Assembly: GCA_038373865.1 (NCBI GenBank)
Contig: JAXGGA010004745.1
Location: 1-64,000 of the forward strand
DNA from: Uloborus plumipes
Lineage: Eukaryota > Arthropoda > Arachnida > Araneae > Uloboridae
Direction of reading: 5' to 3'
Length of the DNA stretch: 64,000 nt
Each line of letters starts with the position of its first letter. Positions within the stretch are counted from its first letter, which is position 1. Below are positions 11,529 to 22,546 of the stretch, piece after piece. Position numbers and translations under genes: made by a program. Under the pieces are notes generated by a model, which was given only the letters and a program-made list of their open reading frames with translations, made no database searches and was not told the origin of the DNA.

Positions 11529-11532
11529 ATAT

Positions 11533-13605
11533 AAATACATATATTAGTCCACGAACTGACAAATGCTTAATCTAATGAACAAAATAAACTCTACGGTACA
11601 GTTTCATTTGTAGATTTTTTTTTAATTCGCTGCATAAAGCAGATTAAAATTATTTGTCTTTTATACTGCTTTTTGGTAGCGGTTGCGCTGATTTGTATGT
11701 CGATGATGTGAATCGTGTATAGTATTTCTCTAGTCTATTCTTTTGTTGCCATGCGAGAAACTTATTTCTTTATCAAATTCCATGAGTTACTCCTCATTTT
11801 AAAGCTTATAGTGCCGGCTATTGACGAGAAATAGACCCACTATCTATTTTTTTTTCTTTTTTTGTCAAAAAACCCGTTTTCCTTCTCTATTTTATTACAT
11901 ATCACTTCAATGAATAGCATCCGAAAGATAAAACGCAATGACGCGGTTGGATAGAGCATTGCGCTAGAAACGTGGAGAGCGTCGGTTCAACTTTGCTGAA
12001 GGTTTTTCCACTTTTAATTGACTTTTTTTCATCGGCCGATTGTGATCAAAATTTCAAAAAATGAAATGTAAACTTATTGTAGGATTTTAAACAGCATTTG
12101 CATTGTTGCATTAAAACCGGAAAAGAGAAGGTTTATTTTAGTACCGTGACTGAGCATGAATAACATTTCTGAAAGGTGCTTTTTTGCTGTCATTGTCTCC
12201 TTAATAGTTCATAAAACTACAAAAGTAAGAAATAATTTGATTTTCTTTTATATCAGCGAAAAATAACAATTTCCTTTGTGCCTGTTTTTCGAAAAATTTA
12301 CGTTAAAAAATCGATTTTTTAAATTTCTGCCGTCAAACGCGAAAGCTTCACGACTGTCAGCTAGTTGTATATTTAAAAAAAAAAACATGAAACTGAGAAT
12401 ACAGTTGCCAAAAATACATACCATTCCAAAACCCTGGTTATTTGTATGATACTTAGAATGAATGAAAATTTGAAAACCTAAGCTGAAATGCTTGCAAGCT
12501 TATAACTTTTAGACATATCTCGTAATCACTTGGCTGCAGTTCTTGATTGCGAAATCAGAAACAAATTTCATACTTTACATTTTATTTTATTGGTATCTCA
12601 AAATTAAAAAATCAAATAAATCAAAGATTATTAGTGACAGAGGGTTCAATCCAAAATGTGGCATCCGTTATTACAGTTCAAAAGAGTTCATTTTCAACAT
12701 CCACATTTTTCGCAGTCACCCAAGTGAAATCAAGCGCGTTTTGGGTTCTTGATCGCATTTAATCGGTCTTGCGTTCCAAGCACACATAATCCTCCAACCG
12801 AGAATTATAAAGAACAGAATTTTGCTCTATTCGTATGCAAATCAAAGTTTGAACAATTTTTTCGGCTCTTTTGTGAAAATTTAGAATCATTTTTGAAGAT
12901 CGACGCGATAACCAGAACTTCCAATTTTAATGCTGTAATACTTCATTTTTCCGCTCACGAAACAACTTTTCTTGAAAACGAAATTTGTTTTGAATAATTT
13001 ATCGATTATTTTTCTTTCTTTCGGAGTTATCTTCCTAGGAAATTAATACGTTACGAGAATCAGTAAGTAGTTTCTATGAAAGTTATACACTATTAGTTTC
13101 AATGAAAGGGTTTTGACTATTTACCATATGCATCTCACTTGAAGTTGATTTATGGAAAAAATTGTGAACTTTTTGAGCCGTAATTTGATCTAATTTGTAG
13201 TTTCATGAATTCAAAGAATTAAACTTTCATTTTATTCAAATGATTGAATAGATACCGGAGCTAAACATATAAGGTTGCACATTTTCTGTCGTAGTTGAAA
13301 TGTCCAAATGTTTTATAATTGAATTAGTTGAAATCAGAAATATTTTTAAGGCCTCTGCAAGCGTATTTTCGCCGGATGAAAATCTAAAATAAGACTCAAA
13401 AAGGTAGTCCAGCGTATTTTCGCATTTTGTATTTTGCAAATAAAAATAATGGAAGGAAAAAAGAAAATTTAAAAAAGTATTATCATTGATTGTTTATTTT
13501 TCCTTGCACTACAGGACATTCCATACGTAAAAATCCAAAATACGCATTTCATCTCTTTAGAAATCTTATTACGAAAGTTAGCATTGCATCGAATAGATCG
13601 CTGTA
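11533..13605. other. No recognised gene
   Basis: AT-rich sequence. Apart from the tRNA-like patch near 11.95 kb, nothing was recognised. Short overlapping frames at 12543-12997 have no support as genes. Confidence 0.4.
11937..12010 (+). pseudogene. tRNA-like sequence, probable degenerate tRNA or SINE head
   Basis: GGTTGGATAGAGCA resembles a D-arm with A-box. TTGCG and CGTGG can pair around a 7-base loop, and GGTTCAACTTT resembles a degraded B-box. The acceptor stem does not close. It is more likely a decayed pol III-derived repeat than a functional tRNA. Confidence 0.3.
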
Positions 13606-13776
13606 CTGCCGATGCCGTGCTAAGCACAATGGTCGTATCTGCAGCTGAGCTCAAAATGAAAAAAATGCTTTCAAGGTCTTGCCCCTGCACTAAGATACTT
13701 CACAAAGAACCGCCTTATCATAATAACTTAATTTCGACAAAAAGTGCAGATACGACTTTTGTGCTTATCACGGCAG
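13606..13776. mobile_element. 171-bp MITE with TA target duplication
   Basis: CTGCCGATGCCGTGCTAAGC at the left is mirrored by GTGCTTATCACGGCAG at the right. TA flanks both sides (13604-13605 and 13777-13778). The subterminal GTCGTATCTGCA is also mirrored (GTGCAGATACGAC). The same family, with one nested insertion, occurs at 37536-38347. The TA duplication suggests Tc1/mariner. Confidence 0.8.
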
Positions 13777-13779
13777 TAT

Positions 13780-15870
13780 AGTGGTCTGTAATGCTTCCGT
13801 ATTGTTTATTTCTCCAAAGCGGATATCCCTCCTCAAGAAAATATCAAACAATACTTCCTCAACCCTAGCAATATTTTTAGGTGCAACATCAAATAAACTC
13901 AAAAAGAGTATTGAGTTTGTGACAAATTTAAATCACAGTAATTCATTGAAGAAGTTCTGATGATAAAATTCTGACCATAATTGGGTGAAGCATTAATTTT
14001 GTTTGATATAAAACTTCCTATAGAGGTCCTGTGATGATTAGAAATTCATGCAGGTTTTTTTTTTTCTTCCTATGGGGGAGTGACCTCCCAAAGGGTTTTT
14101 TCGGCAGAAAATCCGTAAAACAGAATGTTTACGCATATTAATGGCAGACTAAATTTCAGGAGCTTTTAAGCTCTTTTTTCGAGTTAGATTTGCAACACAG
14201 TATTTAATTGATTATGCAAATAGATTAGCTTTAAACAAACTAAATAAATATCATTCTCAGTGTTGTAATGCTTTCAAATATAATGCATTCATTCCATAAA
14301 GAGGAGAAGCGCTGATTTTCTTTGTACCCCGAAAAATCTGTATTCTGCCAGCCCTGTTTAATTTTTTTTTCTTTTCTTGTTAAACCTTTAATTTGTATTT
14401 CTGGTGCATGTTCACCACATATAACATTTTTAGTTAAAAACATTGAACAATAACTTATTTTACTAAATTTCATAAGCACAATAAAATATTTTGTTGAATG
14501 ATTAATAAATAAATGGAGGGTAGAATCAATAAAATCAATTTACGCAAAATTTTAAAGACTGTTTTCTGAACGTAATTTTTTGTTAATGGTTGGAAAATTT
14601 AAGCTTCATTACCTTGTGATATTAAATTTTGACGGTAAGAAATGTAAGAATATTTTTTAATTAATCCTTTTTACTAAGAGCGAAACGTTTATTAGGAGCA
14701 AAAATTCACATGGTTTAATTTTAAAAAGTTAGTAAACAAAAATTAAAAAAGAAAATGGGGTTAAAAAAGGAGAATAATCAGCGAAAGAGGCCTGAAGAGA
14801 AGCAATGTAGGGTCTTTTTATACAAAAATCAAATTAAAAATATGTATACATTTTTTGTGTTTTGAAACGAAAAATTTCAGTTAATATAAAAATCAGAAAA
14901 AATAGCAATTTCTTTATACAAAAATTACACTGTTTTGGAAAAATTCCGAAGAGAAACAAAAATATATTTCTCCAAATTTAAATATTTAAAACTTTGGGAG
15001 AAAATATTAGGGACATAAACTACGTAAATACTAACAGTCACAAAATTTCATTCTAAGAAAGGTTTTGCATAAAAAGATGATTGCTCAATTTAAACGCGTT
15101 GTACCAATCATAGAAACATTCAATTCGTATTCTAAGTATTATTATCTTTTAAAAAATAGTTTAATGCTCTGAAATATCAATCTGCATTATATGATATTTG
15201 AGAAGTATTGAGGTGTCAGGTTTTTCCTGAAACTGAAGCTATAAATCATCAAGAATTTAACTTTAATAATAAATAATTTCAAAACCTGTAGAAACTAAAA
15301 TTACTCAATTTTTTATCTAATGATGAGGTATTTGTCAAGAAATTTTAAAAATTTGTGCAAGCAGCATTCATATTAAAATATTTAATAAAAACAAGAATTG
15401 AGCCCATTAATCGTTAACTCTGAAATTAACTGAACACTATAAATAATTATTTCTTAGCTTAACAGAGCTCAAGAAAAAAACATCACCTACCGGCGACACT
15501 AGTGGCGCATATCAAAACTCTGAAAGAAGAAAACCGCTCCACTTATTATTTTAACATTCAAATTTAATGTCATAACAATTAGTTAACATAACTGATGCGT
15601 GGTGACTTATAAACATTAGTGCATCAATAAAAAAATTCGTAATTTGGAAGAAAAATTTCCGAACTTTAATTTTTCACTTAGAAAACCAACTAGTAAATAT
15701 AACATCATAGATGTTTTGCACTTATTATATTATTCATGAATAAATCATTGAAAAACAGTATTAAATAAAACCTAGACATTTTAATATGCTGTTTAATTTA
15801 TCTATTTTGGAGATGTTCCACTATTGTCACCAATCAGTGATATTCCAAACAAAAAAAAAACTCACGAACT
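13780..15870. other. No recognised gene
   Basis: Very AT-rich sequence, lying within the putative first intron. No repeats or exons were recognised. Confidence 0.4.
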
Positions 15871-15873
15871 TAC

Positions 15874-16148
15874 CTCCACTTAAACTCAATAGCGGATTTC
15901 CAAAACCAGCACACTATCTTCACGTCCTCTTCAAATTCAGTCACTTTAAAGTCCAAAATGTCCAAAAAGTCCCAAAAATTCTCGAAGCACACTAACACAG
16001 ACACACACACAAGCACAATAGTCCCGGCGATCCCTCCTTCTTCAGAGAGAGAGAGAGGTGTTTTAAGTCCCAGAGACGTCTCACATACTAAGAGGATCTC
16101 TCCGGGATGCTGCCTTGATCTTGAACTTGAGAAAGGAAGGAAGGAAGT
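15874..16148 (-). other. Candidate non-coding first exon
   Basis: On the minus strand this follows a TATA box by about 30 bases and ends GTGGAG before GTAAGTTCGTGAG, a near-perfect splice donor (intron starts 15873). It contains a short CA/GT repeat and a GA-rich run, and its only ATG is followed at once by TGA. It therefore behaves as 5' UTR. The matching coding exon may be the one at 1778-1656. The exact transcription start is inferred from the TATA spacing. Confidence 0.5.
16081..16086 (-). promoter_or_regulatory. Start-stop upstream reading frame (ATG-TGA)
   Basis: The single ATG in the proposed leader exon is followed directly by TGA, giving a minimal upstream frame. Such elements can stall ribosomes and lower translation of the main frame. 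Relevance depends on the exon being real. Confidence 0.35.
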
Positions 16149-16167
16149 GGCAGGGAGGCCTTGGCCG

Positions 16168-16177
16168 CCTTTATATA
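16168..16177 (-). promoter_or_regulatory. TATA box of a minus-strand promoter
   Basis: TATATAAAGG is read on the minus strand, in a locally GC-rich context (GGCGGCCAAGGCC just downstream, CCCCGCCCG just upstream). The predicted start, about 30 bases downstream, lies near 16148, ahead of the candidate first exon. Confidence 0.55.
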
Positions 16178-16199
16178 CGGGCGGGGAGTGGAGCGTGAA

Positions 16200-16770
16200 A
16201 TGAGAGGAGCATCTTCTTCTGTATCATCCGGACCGGTTCAGTTGGCGCTCTATTTGCCCTCATGCTACCGTGACCGGGAGAGGCCGGAGGAACGGTTCGG
16301 TACTGGTGGTACTGCGCCATACGGACAGTACTTCCATACATTCAGAAATATCTAACCAGGTAACTAACTACACGAGTAGTGAAAAATGAAAAAAGGTTTG
16401 AAATCTCGAGACTTATTTTTGAAGCAAAAATTATTTGCCCTCGTCTGTCCATTATCGATATACAAAGTCTTAAAGTCGGCGGCGGCCGAAATTTTAAGGA
16501 AAACGCCAAATTTAAAGACATGGCATGAAACTGAGGGGCGGGATCTCAGGGAGGCAATTTCTCTTTAAGCACACAATATTAATATAAATAAGACACTTAT
16601 TTCAAAACAGTATAATGAACTATTCTGCTTTCAATTCAACCAACACATTCGGGTTTAGACCTTCCCCCAGGGTTGGCTCGACGATGATTAGTGAGATATA
16701 ATTTAAGAGGGGTATAGTAGAATATACGAAGTCACCGCAAATTCGTGTGTGACAAAACATATAGGTATCT
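16200..16770. other. Upstream flank of the putative promoter
   Basis: About 150 bases next to the promoter are GC-rich, then composition returns to AT-rich. No coding features were recognised. Proximal regulatory sites may lie here but none can be named. Confidence 0.3.
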
Positions 16771-16771
16771 G

Positions 16772-17115
16772 GATTCGTCGTTAACACGTGCAATTTTCTC
16801 ATCTTGAGGTGCACTTCATTACCTTTCAGGACATCTGCCCATAGGTCTGTCACATGTTTGTGAAAATACACATACTCTACTTTAAAATACCCTCACCTCA
16901 AGTTCCCTGTTGACCCTGAGTGCACGGAGATACAATATCACAAATTGTACACAACTAACTAGATCCGTCGTTAACACATGCAATTTTCTCATCTTGAGGA
17001 GCACTTTATGAGCCTCCAGGTCATTTGCCCATAGGTCTGTTACTTGTTTAAAAATACACATATTCTAGTTTAAAATACACTTAGCAATTTCTCTGTTGAC
17101 CCTCTCCGCACAGAG
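16772..17115. repeat. Two tandem copies of a ~190-bp unit
   Basis: Unit 1 starts GATTCGTCGTTAACACGTGC at 16772 and unit 2 starts GATCCGTCGTTAACACATGC at 16962. Both contain AATTTTCTCATCTTGAGG, GCCCATAGGTCTGT and, near the end, CTGTTGACCCT. Divergence is noticeable, so the duplication is not recent. Confidence 0.8.
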
Positions 17116-17124
17116 ATGTACGAT

Positions 17125-18257
17125 CCCGAAGTATACACTTTTTCGTCCCTGTACGTACAAAAAGGGCCATTTTTCATCACCAACGAATATTAGCCTTGCA
17201 ACTAATGATAGTTTTAAGTAATACATGTATAGTACTAACTAGGTTTCATGCGCAAACTGTTACTGACCTTCAGAGCAGGAAGCCAGGGTAATCCTCAATT
17301 ACGACACAATCATTCACAATCTTCGACGAAGTTTGGCCGCCCCGACAGGATTCCCTAATGGTCAGATATAAAGTATAAAATGTATTCAATTTAGGCACTA
17401 ACTGTGATGATGTAATCTCAAAAATACTTTAGTTGAAGCTCAACGCTCTGAGATAATCAAGTTTTAGAAAATGTCGATTTTAGAAAACACTAAGTCGGGA
17501 CACCCTTTCGGCATTTTTACAGGTCCCCAGAAATCTTTTGGGAGAAAAAGAAAAAATACTTGTGTTCTTCAAGCATTCGAGGAAACCACTGCAAAATTTT
17601 GAGCGAAATCGAAAATGGTATGTGTCTGACCTGCACTGACTCTTATAAAAACTGCCTCCTAATTGCAAAAAGAGCACTAATTACCATACATAAGTAAGTA
17701 AACAGTTGGGAAAAATTAAATAAAACTATGAGAAGTAATTGAAAAATTAAAGTAAAAAACATCGAATGAAATGACTTCTTTTTAAAAGTAAAATGTCGTT
17801 CACCTTTTCAATGAGATTTGTTAGGCGTTCTCGCAAAAAAACGACCAGGATCGGTCAATTTTTTTGTAGACCCGTGGTTGAGAACCAGTGAACTGAAAGT
17901 TATTTGAGATATCTTTCGAAAAATAGTTTTAAAAAATCATAGGTGAAATACCTGGCACCTCGTTCGTTCCACTCATATTCCAAAAAAAATAATAAAACTT
18001 GCTCCCTACGTTTAAGTTCCACTTTAATTGCGTTTTCTCCTCTCCTCTTATTCTTTTTTTTTCATCTTTCTCTATCAAAACTACCTCTGGAATTCACTGA
18101 TTCATATTTATATTCCTTTTCTTGTGTGTGAAGTTCAATGCACCAAGAATAAATAAATTATTTTTCGAGTCTTCATATTTAAGAAAAATAATTCACATTG
18201 TATTTAAAAGCAATTGCTCTTGTATCCGTGTGCCTTCATTTTAGTTTTTGTCCTTGT
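17125..18257. other. No recognised gene; possible hAT end
   Basis: Mostly unrecognised. GGTTGAGAACCAGTG at about 17877-17891 resembles the common hAT terminus CAGTGGTTCTCAACC in reverse with one mismatch, so a truncated hAT fragment may end here. No partner end was found. Confidence 0.3.
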
Positions 18258-18260
18258 TCA

Positions 18261-19280
18261 GTTTTCTTTATTGGAGAATTTATTGCTCAAAAAATATTAT
18301 GCTGCAATTTAGAATATTTACTTTTAAAACGTGTCTTTGAGGAGTATGTACAGTACACACTTGAAATCAAGAAATTCGACAGAAGTATCAATATATCTTT
18401 TATTGATATGTCTACTACTTTTTCACAAACCTTTTCATAGTTTCCAACTCTTGTATTAGGTTAAAATGTATGTAACTGAGCCATTTTTATGGGACAGCCC
18501 CTATTTTTTCGGCATTTTTTTTATACGCTATCGTATTCTACTAATCTATTTATCATTATTTTAAAGTACCCAAGTAGCACACTTCGTTTTTTAAGATTAT
18601 AAAATGGTTATTAACGTTGTGACAACGGATTAAAAACGTTTATAAAACGTTTAAACGTTTTTTGTGCTACTTGGGATTTTTATAGTTCAAACTCTAATAG
18701 GACCTGCAGGGTCATCATTTTGCCACACCCACTCAAAAATATCAAATCAAAGTTTATCTAAAGCTCATCTGATTTTTGAAAGCGAGAGCGGGAAAAAAAT
18801 TAAATCATTTAGGATGGATATAGAGAGTTGAAATCAGGTAGTTTTGGCTGTAAAATTATGCAGAAAGCCAGAAGTGTAAAGATCTATTTAAATTCATGTT
18901 CTGTTTTTTTTTCCATTATTTTTCGTTTTTCGTAAAATTGTGGCAGTTGATTGAGTGATCCAATATTTAATCCTTTCCAACCCTTTGTATTCGAGTATTC
19001 ATGCAAATCACTCTTATTTTCGTGCCATCTCAATTGAATGCAGGAAAATAGTATTAAATCGAGTTTACAAATACTTTTGTGCTATTGGTGTGGAGAAAAT
19101 TACAACGTTAAGGAGGCACAAATAAGCAGGGATACTGCAGACACGTGTTTCGGCGTTACAAGGAACGTCTTTTTCAATGCAAAAAAATGTTTAGCTTATG
19201 GATGCGCAGACATCCGATTCTTGAAACACAGATCTCAAATCACGTGACACTTAAAGTAAAGTATTGGAAGAAACCCGTTT
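18261..19280 (+). repeat. ~1.02-kb direct repeat, copy A1
   Basis: The sequence from GTTTTCTTTATTGGAGAATT to AAGTATTGGAAGAAA is repeated at 20921-21974 with high identity and small indels. It contains a 107-bp inverted-repeat element (18569-18675). It is immediately followed by the tandem-unit repeat at 19284. No coding content was recognised. Confidence 0.85.
18569..18675. mobile_element. 107-bp MITE with CCCAAGTAGCACA ends
   Basis: CCCAAGTAGCACA at the left and TGTGCTACTTGGG at the right are perfect reverse complements. AACGTTTATAAAACGTTT-like repeats lie inside. The paralogous copy in A2 (21242-21349) has a degraded left end, so the element predates the A1/A2 duplication. Confidence 0.7.
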
Positions 19281-20908
19281 TTTAGCCTACTTTCCCGTTA
19301 AAAATAAAAGAAACGAAAAAAGCATTAAAATTGGCTTAATGCATCTAAAAAATGTCGCCAAGTCCAAAAAATGTCGCCAAGTCCAAAAAATATCGCCAAG
19401 TAAAAAAAATATCGCCAAGTAAAAAAAAGTCAAAAAGAAACAAAAAAAATGAAATAAATATCGAAAAATTAAAAATTTGAAAGTAGGGTATTGAGATGGG
19501 GAATTTGTGTGTCTGTCGGTCGGTCTGTCTGTCGGTCGGTCTGTCGGTCTGTCTGTCCCCCCCTAATAACTTTTGAATAAACATTCCGATTTGGACAAAC
19601 TTTTTTTTGTTGGAAAGATCTCGGCGAGTACAGCTCATTCCCATATTTGATTTTTTGATTTGAACAATTTTTGGTTCAACTTTGAGCCGTTCAAATAACC
19701 GGTCCCGCGATACTAACTTTTGAACTAACAGTCCGATTTGAACAAACTTTTTTTTGTTCGAAAGATCTTTTCAAGGATACTTCATTCCCGTACCTACATT
19801 TTTGATTTGAACAATTTTTTCGTTCAACATTGAACCGTTCAAAAAAGCTCTCACACCTAATAACTTTTGAGTGAACAGTCCGATTTAAACAAACTTTTTT
19901 TTGTTCGAAAGATTTTGGCAAGGATGCTTCATTACCGTATTTAAATTTTCAATTTGAACATTTTTTCGTTCAACATTGAACCGTTCAAACAACCTTTCCC
20001 CACCTAATAACTTTTAAGTGAACCGTCGGAATTGAATAAACTTTTTTTTGTTCGAAAGATCTCGGAGAGGCTCCTTCCCATATTTCACTTTTCAATCTGA
20101 ACAATTTTTCGTTCAATGATGAACCGTTCAGAAAAAATTTTAACATGAGCGCCTACGGAGAAATTTAAATTGAATGTTGATTCTGAACTTCAAGGCGGAT
20201 TTCCTTCAAACTAACTTTGTAAGAAAATGGTTTTGATAAATAATGTATTGTAAAGTACTTTTCTGAATAATCTTCTGTGAGGACTCTGATTCCGACTCCG
20301 ACTCCACAAACATGGCGGAAATGCAGGCTCAGAAAAAAATGACTGACTGGGCAGACGATTTTTTGTTTATTTATTTATTTGTTTTGTTTAATTTATTATT
20401 ATTATGATTTCTTTTTTGGCAGACGATATTTTTTTTTTTTTTTTTGTTAACAAAAATTTTTCATTCACGAGGGCATTTTATTCTTTATTTGTATTTAACA
20501 ACTGGCAACGGATTAAAAATGAAATTCAAGACATTTTATTAACGAACGAGTTTTTTTTTTCTTTCTTTGATAAAATGTGTTTTGAAGTTCTTTGTACTTT
20601 TATTTTATTTGTTTATTTTTTTTTCTTTGAAAACGATTGTGGAATTTTTCTACGGAAGAACTGTAACAGTTACATTCTTTAAAAGGTGCGACAAAACTTC
20701 ATTTATTCATTTATTTACTTTTTATGTCTCTATTTCATCTGATGAGAGGAGTATATTTTACTTTTAGAAATCAGCTTTAAGTGCTAAAAAGGTGTGTTTG
20801 ACATAATGTTTAGTCTCAGATGATCAAGAGAATAATGATCAGATGCTAGAATGCCGATGTCGATGTACGGGAAAGTAGGCTCGTTTAGTTCTTGACAGAA
20901 CTTCTTGT
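19278..20908. mobile_element. Repeat element E, copy 1 (tandem ~147-bp units)
   Basis: The 15-bp ends AGCCTACTTTCCCGT (19284-19298) and ACGGGAAAGTAGGCT (20867-20881) are perfect inverted repeats. Similarity to copy 2 extends on the right to about 20908. It contains a GTCT/GTCGGTCT microsatellite (about 19512-19556). Four tandem ~147-bp units follow, starting near 19563, 19715, 19857 and 20005, each with CTAAC/CTAATAAC, TTTTGA, CCGATTTGAACAAAC and GTTCGAAAGAT. An ATTCCGACTCCGACTCC patch precedes the AT-rich right part. Long minus-strand frames here are artefacts of the repeats. No transposase was seen and the superfamily is unknown. Confidence 0.75.
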
Positions 20909-20920
20909 TGTCTTTATTCT

Positions 20921-21974
20921 GTTTTCTTTATTGGAGAATTTATCGCTCAAAAAATTTTATACTGCAATTTAGAATATTTACGTTTAAAACGCGTCTTTGA
21001 GGTGTATGTACAGTATACACTTGAAATCAAGAAATTCGACCGAAATATCAATATAGCTTTTATTGATATTTCTACTACTTTTTCACAAACCTTTTCATAG
21101 TTTCCAACTTTTATGTATTAGGTTAAAATGTATGTAACTGAGCCATTTTTATGGGACAGCCCCTATTTTTTCGGCATTTTTTTTTATTACGCTATCGTAC
21201 TCTGCCAATTGCTTTTCTATTTATCATTATTTTAAAGTATTCTCAAGTAGCACACTTCATTTTTTAAAGGTTGTAAAATGGTTATTAACGTTGTGACAAC
21301 GGATTAAAAACGTTTATAAAACGTTTAAACGTTTTTTGTGCTACTTGGGATTTTTATAGTTCAAACTCTGTAATAGGGGACCTGCAGGGTCATCATTTTG
21401 CCACAACCACTCAAAAATATCAAATCAAAGTTTATAAAAAATTATATTAAAGCTCATATGATTTTTGAAAGCGAGAGCGGGAAAAAAATTAAATCATTTA
21501 GGATGGATATAGAGAGTTGAAATCAGGTAATTTTGGCTGTAAAATTATGCAGAAAGCCAGAAGTGTAAAGATCTATTTAAATTCATGTTCTGTTTTTTTT
21601 TTTCATTATTTTTCGTTTTTCTTAAAATTTTGGCAGTTGATTGAGTGATCCAATATTTAATCCTTTCCAACCCTTTGTATTCGAGTATTCATGCAAATCA
21701 CTCTTATTTTCGTGCCATCTCGATTGAATGCAGGCAAATAGTATTAAATCGAGTTTACAAATACTTTTGTGCTATTGATGTAGAGAAAATTACAACGTTA
21801 AGGAGGCACAAATAAGCAGGGATACTGCAGACACGTGTTTCGGCGTTACAAGGAACGTCTTTTTCAATGCAAAAAAAAATGTTGTGCTTATGGATGCGCA
21901 GACATCCGATTCTTGAAACACAGATCTCAAATTACGTGACACTTAAAGTAAAGTATTGGAAGAAATTCGTTTTT
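20921..21974 (+). repeat. ~1.05-kb direct repeat, copy A2
   Basis: Second copy of the 18261-19280 segment, beginning 13 bases after the end of repeat element E. It ends AAGTATTGGAAGAAA, after which the flank is unique. The order is A1, E, A2, which could come from a tandem duplication with E inserted at the junction, or from unequal recombination. Confidence 0.85.
21242..21349. mobile_element. Second copy of the CAAGTAGCACA MITE
   Basis: Paralogous to 18569-18675 within A2. The left end reads TCTCAAGTAGCACA and the right end TGTGCTACTTGGG. Confidence 0.6.
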
Positions 21975-21979
21975 CTTTT

Positions 21980-22515
21980 CACTTTCTTTAAAGGTCTTAA
22001 ACGTCTCTCATTTGCTAATCTTGAACCACGTGACTTCGGATCTTTGTTTCAGCTTATTCCAAGCCAATGATTGGACCCCTCCATTTACTAATATCTGCTC
22101 CAAGGTTGAGATAGTGGTGCTTATTATAGCGCTTTACTGATAGCCATTTTCAAAAGTGGGCAAAAAAAAAAACCCCACTTTTCCATTATTAGTGCTAAAA
22201 TTACGATCTCCAGACTTTAACGTTTAATCAAAAGTAAGCAGAAAGTAATTAAAAATGTTTCAAAGCACGAAAACTGAATGTAGATGATTTTCACCTCTTA
22301 AATCGAAAAATATAGATGTTTGGTTTGAAAAATTGCAGGAATAGGAATTTTTCCTTTTTAAATAGACCCATGAAAGTTGAGTTATAATACTTAAATGCAA
22401 ATTATCAACACTCGAAAAGAACTTCCTGCACTTTTTGCTATAACTACTGATCCGCTCATGGTCATACTCTGGAAATTTTTGGGTACGTTCATTAAAATAC
22501 ACTAAAAATCAGGTG

Positions 22516-22546
<31 letters not shown>

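Larger units (their letters stand above)
1779..15873 (-). other. Putative first intron (about 14.1 kb)
   Basis: The interval is bounded on the minus strand by the GTAAGT donor at 15873 and the TTTTCAG acceptor at 1779. No other convincing exon was seen inside, while many transposon fragments were, as expected of a long arthropod intron. Joining these two sites into one intron is inference: each site is seen, but their pairing is not. Confidence 0.35.

Noticed and set aside
19345..19921. Minus-strand frames in repeat element E that look like related proteins
   Set aside because: They are produced by the tandem ~147-bp units and the GTCT microsatellite, and recur wherever the repeat does.
20901..20908. 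Element E as a Helitron, because a short hairpin (AGTTCT, AGAACT) lies near its right end
   Set aside because: The end is not CTRR and the outer sequence shows 15-bp inverted repeats, which Helitrons lack.
18261..21974. A1 and A2 as a pair of LTRs around an internal region
   Set aside because: No TG...CA ends, primer-binding site, polypurine tract or coding region was found, and the supposed internal region (element E) exists alone at 44.4 kb with its own inverted ends.
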